The translations under genes and the position numbers were made by a program. From a virus, in the IMG/VR virus record IMGVR_UViG_3300022602_000263, positions 1-34,098 of that record: a stretch of DNA of 34,098 nucleotides. One strand, given 5' to 3'. The notes under the pieces are model-generated. The model saw only the letters and a program-made list of their open reading frames with translations, searched no databases and was not told the origin of the DNA. Shown one piece after another: positions 1-6,610 of this stretch (position 1 is the stretch's first letter; every line of letters begins with the position of its first letter).

Positions 1-10
1 CCAAAACGAT

Positions 11-87
11 GCCTACGTAGTTCAGTGGAATAGAATAGCGGTCTTCGAAACCGTGGGTCGGGAGTTCGAATCTCTCCGTAGGCTCCA
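11..87 (+). tRNA. tRNA-Arg (anticodon UCG)
   Basis: The cloverleaf is complete. The acceptor arm is GCCTACG (11-17) with CGTAGGC (77-83), the discriminator is T84, and CCA is encoded at 85-87. The anticodon stem GCGGT/ACCGT encloses loop CTTCGAA, giving anticodon TCG at 45-47, which reads CGA and probably other CGN codons. The T arm carries the usual TTCGAAT loop. Its promoter lies upstream of the window. The 2OG oxygenase gene starts 20 nt after the CCA. Confidence 0.93.
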
Positions 88-106
88 GCACAATATAAGT
101 ATCCCT

Positions 107-706
107 ATGCCTGTAGAAAACTGGTTCAGCATACCAACCTATTATACTGATATAGTTGGCGATGATTTTGATGCTATTCAAAATGAAATTGGCAATTCTA
201 TTACAAACTTGCGCGACGATCTTTCTAATCCATGGGAAGATAATGTAAAAACAACATTTAAACATAGTGGAAATGATTATCTGCAAGATTATAATTTAAT
301 CAATTTTCAAAAAACAATGTTGACGCACGTTGACCAATTTAGATTATCAGTAGGATATGCGGCTAATCAAGCTGTGCGGTATGATATAAAAGGTTGGATA
401 AATTTCTCATATAATGGCAACTTTCAGTTTGATCACGATCATGGTATTGGTGGCATATCAGGAGTTTATTATTATAAAACAAACGGTGAAGATGGCGACA
501 TTGTGTTTGAACATCCTACTGGCGCACTTTTAGGTAACTATTTTCCTTTTACAGAAAACTATAAACAAGTCATTTATAAGCCAATAGTGGGGCGACTTGT
601 GCTGTTTCCATCATGGTTACCGCACCGAGTAAAGATTAATACAACTCAAAATTTGCGTATATCTGTTGCATTTAATTGTGATATGATTTTTGAAAATAAT
701 ACTTGA
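107..706 (+). CDS. 2OG-Fe(II) oxygenase family protein
   Basis: This 199-aa protein resembles the small 2-oxoglutarate/Fe(II)-dependent dioxygenases common in marine T4-like phages (2OG-FeII_Oxy_5 type). Visible motifs are HDH at residues 110-112, followed by the ISGVYYY strand, then a distal H173 in FPSWLPH and R184 in RISVAFN, the expected iron and 2-oxoglutarate ligands. The first iron motif reads HxH rather than the textbook HxD, which I associate with this subfamily. The frame stays open back to a GTG at 53, but that lies inside tRNA-Arg, so the ATG at 107 is chosen; no clear ribosome site precedes it. The substrate is unknown; protein or nucleotide hydroxylation are both possible. It is followed by a promoter and tRNA-Asn. 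Confidence 0.8.
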   Translation: MPVENWFSIPTYYTDIVGDDFDAIQNEIGNSITNLRDDLSNPWEDNVKTTFKHSGNDYLQDYNLINFQKTMLTHVDQFRLSVGYAANQAVRYDIKGWINFSYNGNFQFDHDHGIGGISGVYYYKTNGEDGDIVFEHPTGALLGNYFPFTENYKQVIYKPIVGRLVLFPSWLPHRVKINTTQNLRISVAFNCDMIFENNT

Positions 707-731
707 CAGAATTGTAAACTTGATATATATT
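703..731 (+). promoter_or_regulatory. sigma70-type promoter for tRNA-Asn
   Basis: A perfect -35 TTGACA (703-708), a 17-bp spacer and a -10 TATATT (726-731) place the start near 738, just ahead of tRNA-Asn at 746. Exactly the same -35, spacing and -10 occur upstream of tRNA-Leu at 2231-2259. The -35 overlaps the stop codon of the oxygenase gene. Confidence 0.75.
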
Positions 732-745
732 AATAATATAAGTTA

Positions 746-818
746 TGCTCAGTAGCACAATGGCAGTTGCTTTCGACTGTTAATCGAAGGGTTGCTGGTT
801 CGAGTCCAGCCTGAGCAG
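746..818 (+). tRNA. tRNA-Asn (anticodon GUU)
   Basis: The acceptor arm is TGCTCAG (746-752) with CTGAGCA (811-817), and the discriminator is G818, as expected for Asn. The anticodon stem TTCGA/TCGAA encloses loop CTGTTAA, giving anticodon GTT. The T arm is GCTGG/CCAGC with a TTCGAGT loop. CCA is not fully encoded (the sequence after G818 is CAC) and must be added by the host enzyme. A large hairpin controlling the endonuclease gene starts six nucleotides downstream. Confidence 0.93.
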
Positions 819-824
819 CACAAG

Positions 825-875
825 TGCCCTTAGTGTATAAATAGCAATAGGTAAGACTATTTTACACTAAGGGCA
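825..875 (+). promoter_or_regulatory. RNA hairpin sequestering the endonuclease ribosome site
   Basis: TGCCCTTAGTGTA (825-837) pairs perfectly with TACACTAAGGGCA (863-875). After a bulged T838, AAATAG (839-844) pairs with CTATTT (857-862), making 19 base pairs closed by a 12-nt loop (845-856). The 3' arm contains TAAGG (868-872), the Shine-Dalgarno sequence for the ATG at 882, so a transcript containing both arms would hide it. The 5' arm contains a late promoter whose start falls in the loop, so late RNA would lack the 5' arm. This matches the control known for T4 I-TevI and relatives. A role as a terminator or tRNA processing boundary is an alternative. Confidence 0.8.
836..843 (+). promoter_or_regulatory. 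T4-type late promoter TATAAATA
   Basis: This is an exact match to the T4 late -10 consensus, located in the 5' arm of the 825-875 hairpin. The expected transcription start is about 849-850, inside the loop, leaving about 32 nt of leader before the endonuclease ATG at 882. Confidence 0.75.
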
Positions 876-881
876 TATTTT

Positions 882-1511
882 ATGTTTTATACAATTTACA
901 AAATTACAAATAAATTAAATGGCAAATACTATATTGGTAAGCACCAAACCAAAGACCTTAATGATGGTTATATGGGTAGTGGCAAGTTGCTTAAAAGAGC
1001 AATTGAAAAACACGGTTTAGAAAACTTTATAAAAGAAATTTTACATATCTTTGATAATGAAAAAGATATGAATGCCGCAGAAAAAAAATTAGTTGTAATA
1101 TCCGAAGAAACTTATAATTTATGTGAAGGCGGAAAAGGTGGATTTAGTTATATAAACAATACTGGTAAAAACATTTATGAAAATCACGGAAAGTTATCAG
1201 CAAAAAACGCACAGGAAACAATAAAGAAAAGACGTGAAAATAATCCCGATTACGATAAAAAATTTAAAGATATGATGAAAAATAAATCTTTAGATGCAGT
1301 AATAAAACAAAAAGAAAAGTATCCCGAAGGTGTATGGAAAAACAAAAAACATACAGAAGAAACAAAACAAAAGTTAAAAGGTCATACTCGCCAGACAGGT
1401 GAAAAAAATTCTCAATATGGTAAACCAAAGACGGAAGAACAAAAACAAAAAATAAGAGAATCTTTGGCTAAGACCAGAGCATTAAAAAAGTTGGTACAGC
1501 AAAATAATTAA
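882..1511 (+). CDS. GIY-YIG homing-type endonuclease with NUMOD3 motifs
   Basis: This 209-aa protein has an N-terminal GIY-YIG nuclease domain: TIY at 4-6, YIG at 17-19, a candidate catalytic Arg at 39 and Glu at 67 in AAEKKLV. The Lys-rich linker is followed by C-terminal NUMOD3-like DNA-binding helices (about 157-200, with the GEKNSQYGKPKTEE signature). This is the layout of the free-standing Seg endonucleases of T4, and like segB it sits in a tRNA region. It would nick or cut a target in related phages and promote its own spread; the target could be the neighbouring tRNA locus in a phage lacking the gene. Translation is probably blocked in early RNA by the upstream hairpin and allowed from the late promoter. 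The 3' end overlaps the convergent DUF4337 gene by 4 nt. Confidence 0.88.
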   Translation: MFYTIYKITNKLNGKYYIGKHQTKDLNDGYMGSGKLLKRAIEKHGLENFIKEILHIFDNEKDMNAAEKKLVVISEETYNLCEGGKGGFSYINNTGKNIYENHGKLSAKNAQETIKKRRENNPDYDKKFKDMMKNKSLDAVIKQKEKYPEGVWKNKKHTEETKQKLKGHTRQTGEKNSQYGKPKTEEQKQKIRESLAKTRALKKLVQQNN

Positions 1512-2134
1512 AACGGTAATGGGAAGAAATACCAGATACCGTCAGCTAATATAATCAAACCAATAATACCAACCGCTATGCTGCTATACCATAGCAACAT
1601 GCTAACAGCAAGAATAGCTGTTGTTGAGAAGATAATAGCAATTTGAATTACTGTTCCTGCCATACCAAAAAATGGACTACGCTTTTTGGCGCTATCACGG
1701 TCTGCTTCTAGACCACGTGCTTTAGCTAGTATTTCTTTTTTACCTTCGCCAGTTTTTGGATCACTTTCTAGGACATTTATATAATTTTGATAGTTGTCTG
1801 CACGTGCTTGCAGTTGTGGCAGTAATGATTTATCTGTGCTCTTATCTGCCATTTGAACTTTTAAATCATCAAGGTTAAGCTGATACATGTTTTGCTTGAT
1901 AGCTTTAGCCTGATAAAAACTATAAGTATCACCAAGTTCAATATTATCCGCCATGATTTTGCCACTCACTTGACCACCAAGCCAAGATGTGATTGCAAGA
2001 AGTGCAGCAAAAATTGTAATTGTGATAGAAGCAAGACCTTTTAGAACTGCTTCACCTTCGCTACGACTTAGAATTTTACCGTTTTTATCTTTCATAACCA
2101 TGTCTAATAATCCTTGAATCTGTTTAAGGTCCAT
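1508..2134 (-). CDS. DUF4337-like membrane protein
   Basis: This 208-aa protein has one hydrophobic segment near the N-terminus (about 34-54), a charged middle (about 60-155, containing the family-like FYQAKAIKQN at 73-82 and a Lys/Glu/Arg-rich helix), and two C-terminal membrane segments (about 158-180 and 184-204). The arrangement and the stretch KARGLEADRDSAKKRSPFF strongly recall bacterial DUF4337 proteins, whose function is unknown. No Shine-Dalgarno is evident before the ATG. A 33-aa ORF ends two bases upstream, so coupled translation is possible. A late-type box lies at 2245-2252. It probably acts in the inner membrane; a role in lysis or superinfection exclusion would be speculation. 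Confidence 0.78.
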   Translation of the reverse strand: MDLKQIQGLLDMVMKDKNGKILSRSEGEAVLKGLASITITIFAALLAITSWLGGQVSGKIMADNIELGDTYSFYQAKAIKQNMYQLNLDDLKVQMADKSTDKSLLPQLQARADNYQNYINVLESDPKTGEGKKEILAKARGLEADRDSAKKRSPFFGMAGTVIQIAIIFSTTAILAVSMLLWYSSIAVGIIGLIILADGIWYFFPLPF

Positions 2135-2135
2135 G

Positions 2136-2237
2136 TTAAAACTTTGCTAATGTTTGTGCTATGATTACGCATCCCAAGAAAGTATGGGCTAAAATAAACG
2201 AATAAAGAAGATAATTTATATACTTTTCGCTTGACAT
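2136..2237 (-). CDS. Putative 33-aa membrane miniprotein
   Basis: A short open frame from ATG to TAA encodes a hydrophilic N-terminus (MSSEKY) followed by one long hydrophobic segment (about residues 9-29) and a Lys-Phe end. The stop codon is one base from the DUF4337 start, suggesting translational coupling. There is no Shine-Dalgarno, and the late-type box at 2245-2252 is so close that a transcript from it would be nearly leaderless. The ORF could therefore instead be just the leader of the DUF4337 gene. I do not recognise it. Confidence 0.4.
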   Translation of the reverse strand: MSSEKYINYLLYSFILAHTFLGCVIIAQTLAKF

Positions 2238-2259
2238 GCATAACTATTTATTGTATATT
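2231..2259 (+). promoter_or_regulatory. sigma70-type promoter for the Leu-Thr-Ser tRNA cluster
   Basis: A perfect TTGACA (2231-2236), a 17-bp spacer and TATATT (2254-2259) lie upstream of tRNA-Leu at 2271. Box sequences and spacing are identical to the promoter at 703-731. The predicted start is about 2266. The spacer contains a late-type box on the opposite strand. Confidence 0.75.
2245..2252 (-). promoter_or_regulatory. Late-type promoter AATAAATA (minus strand)
   Basis: The plus strand reads TATTTATT. The box points toward the 33-aa ORF (start 2237) and the DUF4337 gene (start 2134). It lies inside the spacer of the plus-strand tRNA promoter, so the two promoters would compete for the same DNA. 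Confidence 0.45.
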
Positions 2260-2270
2260 ATTAAAATGAT

Positions 2271-2354
2271 GCGTCCGTGGTGGAATGGCAGACACGCTAC
2301 GTTTAGGCCGTAGTGCCGCAAGGCATGGGGGTTCAAGTCCCTCTGGACGCACCA
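2271..2354 (+). tRNA. tRNA-Leu (anticodon UAG)
   Basis: The acceptor arm GCGTCCG (2271-2277) pairs with TGGACGC (2344-2350, one G-T pair). The discriminator is A2351 and CCA is encoded at 2352-2354. The anticodon stem CTACG/CGTAG encloses loop TTTAGGC with anticodon TAG. A long variable arm (TGCCGCAAGGCA) marks it as class II, as expected for Leu. Confidence 0.94.
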
Positions 2355-2358
2355 AAAT

Positions 2359-2432
2359 GCTCTTATAGTTAAATGGTATAACAATTGCCTAGTAAGCATT
2401 AATCCCTAGTTCGATTCTAGGTGAGAGCACCA
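2359..2432 (+). tRNA. tRNA-Thr (anticodon AGU, unusual)
   Basis: The acceptor arm GCTCTTA (2359-2365) pairs with TGAGAGC (2422-2428). The discriminator is A2429 and CCA is encoded at 2430-2432. The D arm is GTTA/TAAC and the T arm CCTAG/CTAGG with a TTCGATT loop. The anticodon stem ATTGC/GCATT has one T-T mismatch (2385/2399). The loop CTAGTAA gives anticodon AGT (2391-2393), reading ACU. G1-C72, C2-G71, G35 and U36 agree with known ThrRS identity elements. A34 is rare in bacterial tRNAs outside Arg(ACG). It lies four bases after tRNA-Leu. Confidence 0.82.
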
Positions 2433-2436
2433 TTAA

Positions 2437-2520
2437 GGAGGTATGCGAGCAAGGTGCTCAAAGAGTCTTGAAAACTCTGCCACCGCAAGGTTGATGGTTC
2501 GATTCCTTGTACCTCCGCCA
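2437..2520 (+). tRNA. tRNA-Ser (anticodon UGA)
   Basis: The acceptor arm GGAGGTA (2437-2443) pairs with TACCTCC (2510-2516). The discriminator is G2517 and CCA is encoded at 2518-2520. The anticodon stem AGAGT/ACTCT encloses loop CTTGAAA with anticodon TGA. The long variable arm is typical of Ser. It is the third tRNA in a tight row with Leu and Thr. Confidence 0.94.
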
Positions 2521-2540
2521 TCATTTAGAAAGAGTATAAA

Positions 2541-2654
2541 ATGTATAAGTTGTATACTTTAATTATAGATAATGTTATTAAGTTGCTATGGTTAGCACTG
2601 CTTATCCATTGGCTACTTTCTGATTTTGACATACATAGTTTGGTAAGTAAGTGA
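2541..2654 (+). CDS. Putative 37-aa single-pass membrane miniprotein
   Basis: This short ORF lies between tRNA-Ser and tRNA-Gly. It has a plausible ribosome site (AAAGAG, 2529-2534) six bases before the ATG. The product begins MYKLYTLI and has one hydrophobic segment (about residues 13-27, VIKLLWLALLIHWLL), ending in a polar tail. It stops two bases before tRNA-Gly. No family is recognised; coding status rests on the ribosome site and the membrane-like composition. Confidence 0.42.
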   Translation: MYKLYTLIIDNVIKLLWLALLIHWLLSDFDIHSLVSK

Positions 2655-2656
2655 GT

Positions 2657-2730
2657 GCGGATTTGGCATATGGGTTGTGCTCTAGCCTTCCAAGCTAGCT
2701 AAACGAGTTCGAGTCTCGTAGTCCGCTCCA
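2657..2730 (+). tRNA. tRNA-Gly (anticodon UCC)
   Basis: The acceptor arm GCGGATT (2657-2663) pairs with AGTCCGC (2720-2726). The discriminator is T2727 and CCA is encoded at 2728-2730. The anticodon stem CTAGC/GCTAG encloses loop CTTCCAA with anticodon TCC, reading GGA/GGG. The T arm is ACGAG/CTCGT with a TTCGAGT loop. It is the last tRNA before the asparagine-synthetase-like operon. Confidence 0.93.
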
Positions 2731-2752
2731 AAAACTTACTTTAGGATATTGT

Positions 2753-4012
2753 ATGTTCAATAATTTAAAAACAAATCTTCCTGATGGAATTTACCATAAC
2801 AGGGATGATGATTTTACGCGCAATTTTGTATTTGTAGGTAACGGCGAATTAAAATCATTTAAAGATATTGCAAATCTACCTATAAATGAAAAAGCATATT
2901 ATTGTCCAAGTTTCTTTCCTTATCTAAGTGATTATTATACAGATGGTTGTGTATTTGACAATCATTTCATACCAACAAGTGCTTTTAAATTTCATGTAAT
3001 AAATGGAAAAGTAAACACAAATATAATTCAACAAAGTATTAATATTGAAACCTATATTGATAATTTTTATGAAATAATTAAACAAAGAATTATTGAAATT
3101 TATAAAAATCATGAACATGTTGTGCTTTCATTAAGTGGAGGCATTGATAGTTTAACATTATTAAGTTTTATTGTTAATCTTAATCTATTGCCCAGAACAA
3201 CACTAATTCACTATAGAAATTATTTTGTAAACAATCATCCAGATTTAACTCAGAATAATAAATTTAAAGATTCTATCCTAACAGAAATTAAAAATAAATT
3301 TGCAAAACAATACAAAAAGTTTATCTATATTGATATTGGAGACAAAAATTGGATACATGTCGCAAACGAATTTTCTTATACTTGTTTAAAATTATATGCG
3401 ACTGCCACTACGATGCTTGAAATTAGCAACTGTGGATTTGTATCTGGATGGCAAGGTGATTTAAGTTTATTACATAAAACAATTTACTTAGAAACTATTA
3501 TTGGCGAGGACGTTAACAAAAAACAAGACTATTTGAAATTGTTGAGTAATAAAAAACTTTACATGAACAACTTTCTTAAGGATTTAGAAAAAAACAATTT
3601 TGTAAATTTTAATTGCAAAGCAAGAAGTTGGAACGATTTAAGTGGCATTAACAATAATAAATTTTATGTGCCTTTACTTGTAAATTCGGATTTGCTAAGA
3701 AGTTTAAATTTTGATAGCATAAATCTTATTGACATATTAGATGCGCGTGTAGGAAGAGAAATAATTTATAGAAATGTTGGAAATGATTTTAATCAGTATA
3801 TAAGCCATCAAGGAAATTTTGATGGCGATAACTACGAAAAAAAAGCATTCTCAAAAGATATGTTTTATAATTTAGATATTCCAAAAAATTTGAATCATAA
3901 TATATATGGATATAATTGGTTAAATGAAAATCTAAATTTTGATGAAATTGAAACAAATACAATCACAAGTGCAAAAATGTTAAATTATCTTAATTGGATT
4001 ATTAGTGTTTAA
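2753..4012 (+). CDS. Asparagine-synthetase-like PP-loop protein A (no glutaminase domain)
   Basis: This 419-aa protein carries the ATP-pyrophosphatase loop SGGIDS at 128-133, as in the synthetase half of AsnB and related amide-forming enzymes. A SGWQGD stretch further on may replace the usual GxGADE segment. The first 120 residues are not an Ntn glutaminase: there is no Cys2, and the N-terminus instead has an LPDGIYHN motif shared with protein B. Other motifs shared with B are KLYMNN, NNNKFYVP and ILDARVGREIIYRNVGNDF (328-346), so the two are paralogs. It may adenylate a carboxylate for amidation or condensation, using ammonia or an amine from elsewhere; the substrate is unknown. AGGA lies six bases before the ATG. 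It opens a five-gene coupled operon and overlaps the next gene by 8 nt. Confidence 0.72.
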   Translation: MFNNLKTNLPDGIYHNRDDDFTRNFVFVGNGELKSFKDIANLPINEKAYYCPSFFPYLSDYYTDGCVFDNHFIPTSAFKFHVINGKVNTNIIQQSINIETYIDNFYEIIKQRIIEIYKNHEHVVLSLSGGIDSLTLLSFIVNLNLLPRTTLIHYRNYFVNNHPDLTQNNKFKDSILTEIKNKFAKQYKKFIYIDIGDKNWIHVANEFSYTCLKLYATATTMLEISNCGFVSGWQGDLSLLHKTIYLETIIGEDVNKKQDYLKLLSNKKLYMNNFLKDLEKNNFVNFNCKARSWNDLSGINNNKFYVPLLVNSDLLRSLNFDSINLIDILDARVGREIIYRNVGNDFNQYISHQGNFDGDNYEKKAFSKDMFYNLDIPKNLNHNIYGYNWLNENLNFDEIETNTITSAKMLNYLNWIISV

Positions 4013-5345
4013 AGAAGTTTACGAAAATAAATGTAACATTCCAGACGGTGTTTATTTCAATCCAGAAACAAACAACATTGAAGATGTTATGTTTATACAC
4101 TTAATAGATGAAGATACACTTGATATAAAATATTGGAAAGATTTAATATACCAACCAATCAACATTAAAGGATTAGCTAAAAATAAAACATTTCCTACTT
4201 TACATAGAACTGATTGGACGTTAGGCAGTATATATAAAGATTGTTATGTTACTCCTAACAATTTGCACTTTACTGTCAATGGAAATATTATTGAAGTCAA
4301 ATACCAAAATTTAGAAACATTATCATTGAAAGAATATATTAATACTGCTCATAATATTTTTTTAGAAAAAATTAAAAACATTTATGAAACAAATGATAAT
4401 GTAGTAGTGCTTTTCAGTGGTGGAGTTGATAGTCTTCTTGTTCTATCATACATATATAAACTTGATATGCTACATAAAACAACCATTCTATATAATGAAA
4501 ATTTTTGTGTAGAGCATCCTTCTTTGATAAGAAATTCTCCTACCATGCTTTCAAAATTGCATGATATTAAAAAACGATTAAACAATCAACTTAATAATTT
4601 TGTAGAATGCGAAGTTAACATTAATAATCTGATTGATGCTTATAATACAGGAGAAACAACATATGCAAACTGTTATTCTAGTTGGCATATGTTAAACCAA
4701 TTAAGTAATTGTGCTGTTATAACTGGAAACTTTGGAAATCAAGTAACATTCCATAGTGATAGTTGGTTAGATCATCTTATGTTTTGTTCAAGCGATAAAG
4801 TTGAGGCTCAAAAAAAATTTCAAAATTTATTAAGTGACAATAAGCTATACATGAATAATCACCTTGAATTTGATTTCAATGACAACTACATTCATTATAA
4901 TCGCTTTACTTTTAATAGAGCATATTTTAATGAATTTGATGGTGTCAATAATATAAAATTTTATACACCTTTTGCAGAAGCAAAAAATTTGTGCAGACAG
5001 ATAAAAACCAGTGATTTAACTTTTGAAATAATTTTAGATGCACAAGTTCCACGAGAACTAATTAAAAGAAATGTAGGTAATTTATTTGAACGAAACATTT
5101 ATAAAAGAAGTGAATGGGACAATGATTCAATTACTGAAAATTTAAGTAATATGCTTTTTGATAGGGATAAAATCAACCCTGTTCTATTAACTATTCCAAC
5201 AAATCTAACTGTGGACGATGAAAAATTTTTTGATAAAATAAAAAAATTTTTAAAATTAAAAAAAATATCATATCAATATTATTATGCCGCAGTTCACCTA
5301 AACCATATTAGTAAAATACATAAAAAATATGGAAGAATTACTTAA
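4005..5345 (+). CDS. Asparagine-synthetase-like PP-loop protein B (no glutaminase domain)
   Basis: This 446-aa paralog of protein A has the PP-loop SGGVDS at 138-143 and the same conserved blocks: IPDGVYFN near the N-terminus, KLYMNN, GVNNIKFYTP, and ILDAQVPRELIKRNVGNLF at 343-361. It lacks a glutaminase domain and the N-terminal Cys. The pyrophosphate-side loop reads TGNFGNQ where active synthetases usually keep a GD or GADE, so B may be altered or inactive and could act as a partner of A. The start is a GTG at 4005, overlapping gene A by 8 nt; no other good start is nearby. Its stop overlaps the AsnB start (TAATG), implying coupled translation. Confidence 0.7.
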   Translation: MFKEVYENKCNIPDGVYFNPETNNIEDVMFIHLIDEDTLDIKYWKDLIYQPINIKGLAKNKTFPTLHRTDWTLGSIYKDCYVTPNNLHFTVNGNIIEVKYQNLETLSLKEYINTAHNIFLEKIKNIYETNDNVVVLFSGGVDSLLVLSYIYKLDMLHKTTILYNENFCVEHPSLIRNSPTMLSKLHDIKKRLNNQLNNFVECEVNINNLIDAYNTGETTYANCYSSWHMLNQLSNCAVITGNFGNQVTFHSDSWLDHLMFCSSDKVEAQKKFQNLLSDNKLYMNNHLEFDFNDNYIHYNRFTFNRAYFNEFDGVNNIKFYTPFAEAKNLCRQIKTSDLTFEIILDAQVPRELIKRNVGNLFERNIYKRSEWDNDSITENLSNMLFDRDKINPVLLTIPTNLTVDDEKFFDKIKKFLKLKKISYQYYYAAVHLNHISKIHKKYGRIT

Positions 5346-6610
5346 TGTGTGGATTTGTTTATGCAAACTTCAAAGATAAAAAATTTGTATTAGATGATGT
5401 TTCTTCTCGTGGACCCGACTCAGAAAAAGAAATTATAAATGAATATGGTTATTTTTATCAATCTCACTTGATTACAAATACTAATAATTCAGTGTGCCCT
5501 ATCGCCAATCAATACGGAGTATTACTATATAATGGCACAGAATACCAGGCACAAAACGATACCGACTCTATTGTTTCTAATTTAAGCGATAATATAGATA
5601 AGAATCTTGATTTTTTAAAAACTTTACAAGGTGATTTTGCAATTTGTTTTGTCACTGATCGTTATATTTTTTTAGCAACTGATTCATTTGTAACTAAACC
5701 ACTTTATTTTGGATTTTTTAATTCTAAAATATGTGTTGCTAGCACCCCCACGCCAATTAAAGAAGCAGGATTTTATCCATTTCTAATGGATATAAATTGC
5801 ATGATGGTATTTGAAAGAAAAACAGCAAAATTTGTCAACAAATTTACAATTAATATTTTTAATTTAGATCAAACCAAAGATAATTTAGATGATATATTTA
5901 TTGATTTTGAATTTTCTGTATTATCTAGATTTAAAGATAACTGTCTTGTTAATTTAAGCAGTGGATATGATAGTGGTGCTATAGCAGCATGTTTGACCAA
6001 ATACAATAAAAAATATCAAGTTGCAATTTATGTAGAACATGAAAACAAAGATATTCTAAAAAAAAGATTATCATTAGAAAACAATAAAAAACATCTTATA
6101 AACAAGAAAAAATTGACAAAAAGAAAACAACAAATTGTTGATATTCTTAACAAAAATTTGTTGCCTAAAACAGATATTATCTGTGAATTAGCGTTAGAAA
6201 CAGCAAATATTGCTCACACAAATAACTGCAGAATAAACTTGACTGGAACGGGTGCAGATGAGTTATACAGTGATTACGGTTATAATGGTATAAAAATTTT
6301 TAATCATCGTAGTTTATTTGGTGGTTTATTTCCCCAACAATTAGGTATTATTTTTCCTTGGCACAACTCGCAGTCATATGCATTATATAATGATATGCGG
6401 GCATTAGATTATTGTAATGGGCTATATGGAATTGATAGTCGTCATCCATTTTTAGATAAAAAGTTATTTCAAACTTGGTTAAACAGCAACAACAAGATTA
6501 AAAATTATAGTTACAAACATTGGATTGAACAATATATGATACAATGCAATTATCCTTTTGCAACTGAAAAAATTGGTTTAGGCAGCACAATTGCAATAAA
6601 TATAATATGA
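5345..6610 (+). CDS. asnB: AsnB-like glutamine-hydrolysing asparagine synthetase
   Basis: This 421-aa protein has both AsnB halves. The N-terminal class II glutaminase begins MCGF (nucleophile Cys2), with SRGPDS at 21-26 and LYNGTEY at 61-67. The synthetase half has SSGYDS at 205-210 (family norm SGGxDS), GTGADELYSDYG at 301-312, and the conserved YGIDSRHPFLDKKL block at 361-374. It would hydrolyse glutamine and pass ammonia to an adenylated aspartate or aspartate-like acid. At 421 aa it is shorter than E. coli AsnB (about 554), mostly through a compact glutaminase and a reduced C-terminus, so the substrate may not be free aspartate. It could supply ammonia to proteins A and B. It overlaps the genes on both sides (TAATG and ATGA). 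Confidence 0.85.
   Translation: MCGFVYANFKDKKFVLDDVSSRGPDSEKEIINEYGYFYQSHLITNTNNSVCPIANQYGVLLYNGTEYQAQNDTDSIVSNLSDNIDKNLDFLKTLQGDFAICFVTDRYIFLATDSFVTKPLYFGFFNSKICVASTPTPIKEAGFYPFLMDINCMMVFERKTAKFVNKFTINIFNLDQTKDNLDDIFIDFEFSVLSRFKDNCLVNLSSGYDSGAIAACLTKYNKKYQVAIYVEHENKDILKKRLSLENNKKHLINKKKLTKRKQQIVDILNKNLLPKTDIICELALETANIAHTNNCRINLTGTGADELYSDYGYNGIKIFNHRSLFGGLFPQQLGIIFPWHNSQSYALYNDMRALDYCNGLYGIDSRHPFLDKKLFQTWLNSNNKIKNYSYKHWIEQYMIQCNYPFATEKIGLGSTIAINII

Noticed and set aside
53-106. Upstream GTG extension of the 2OG oxygenase frame
   Set aside because: It lies inside tRNA-Arg (11-87) and adds residues without resemblance to the family; the ATG at 107 is used.
2626-2654. TTGACA at 2626-2631 as a third tRNA promoter
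   Set aside because: No -10-like sequence sits 16-18 bp downstream (AAGTGA at 2649-2654), and it falls within the 37-aa ORF.
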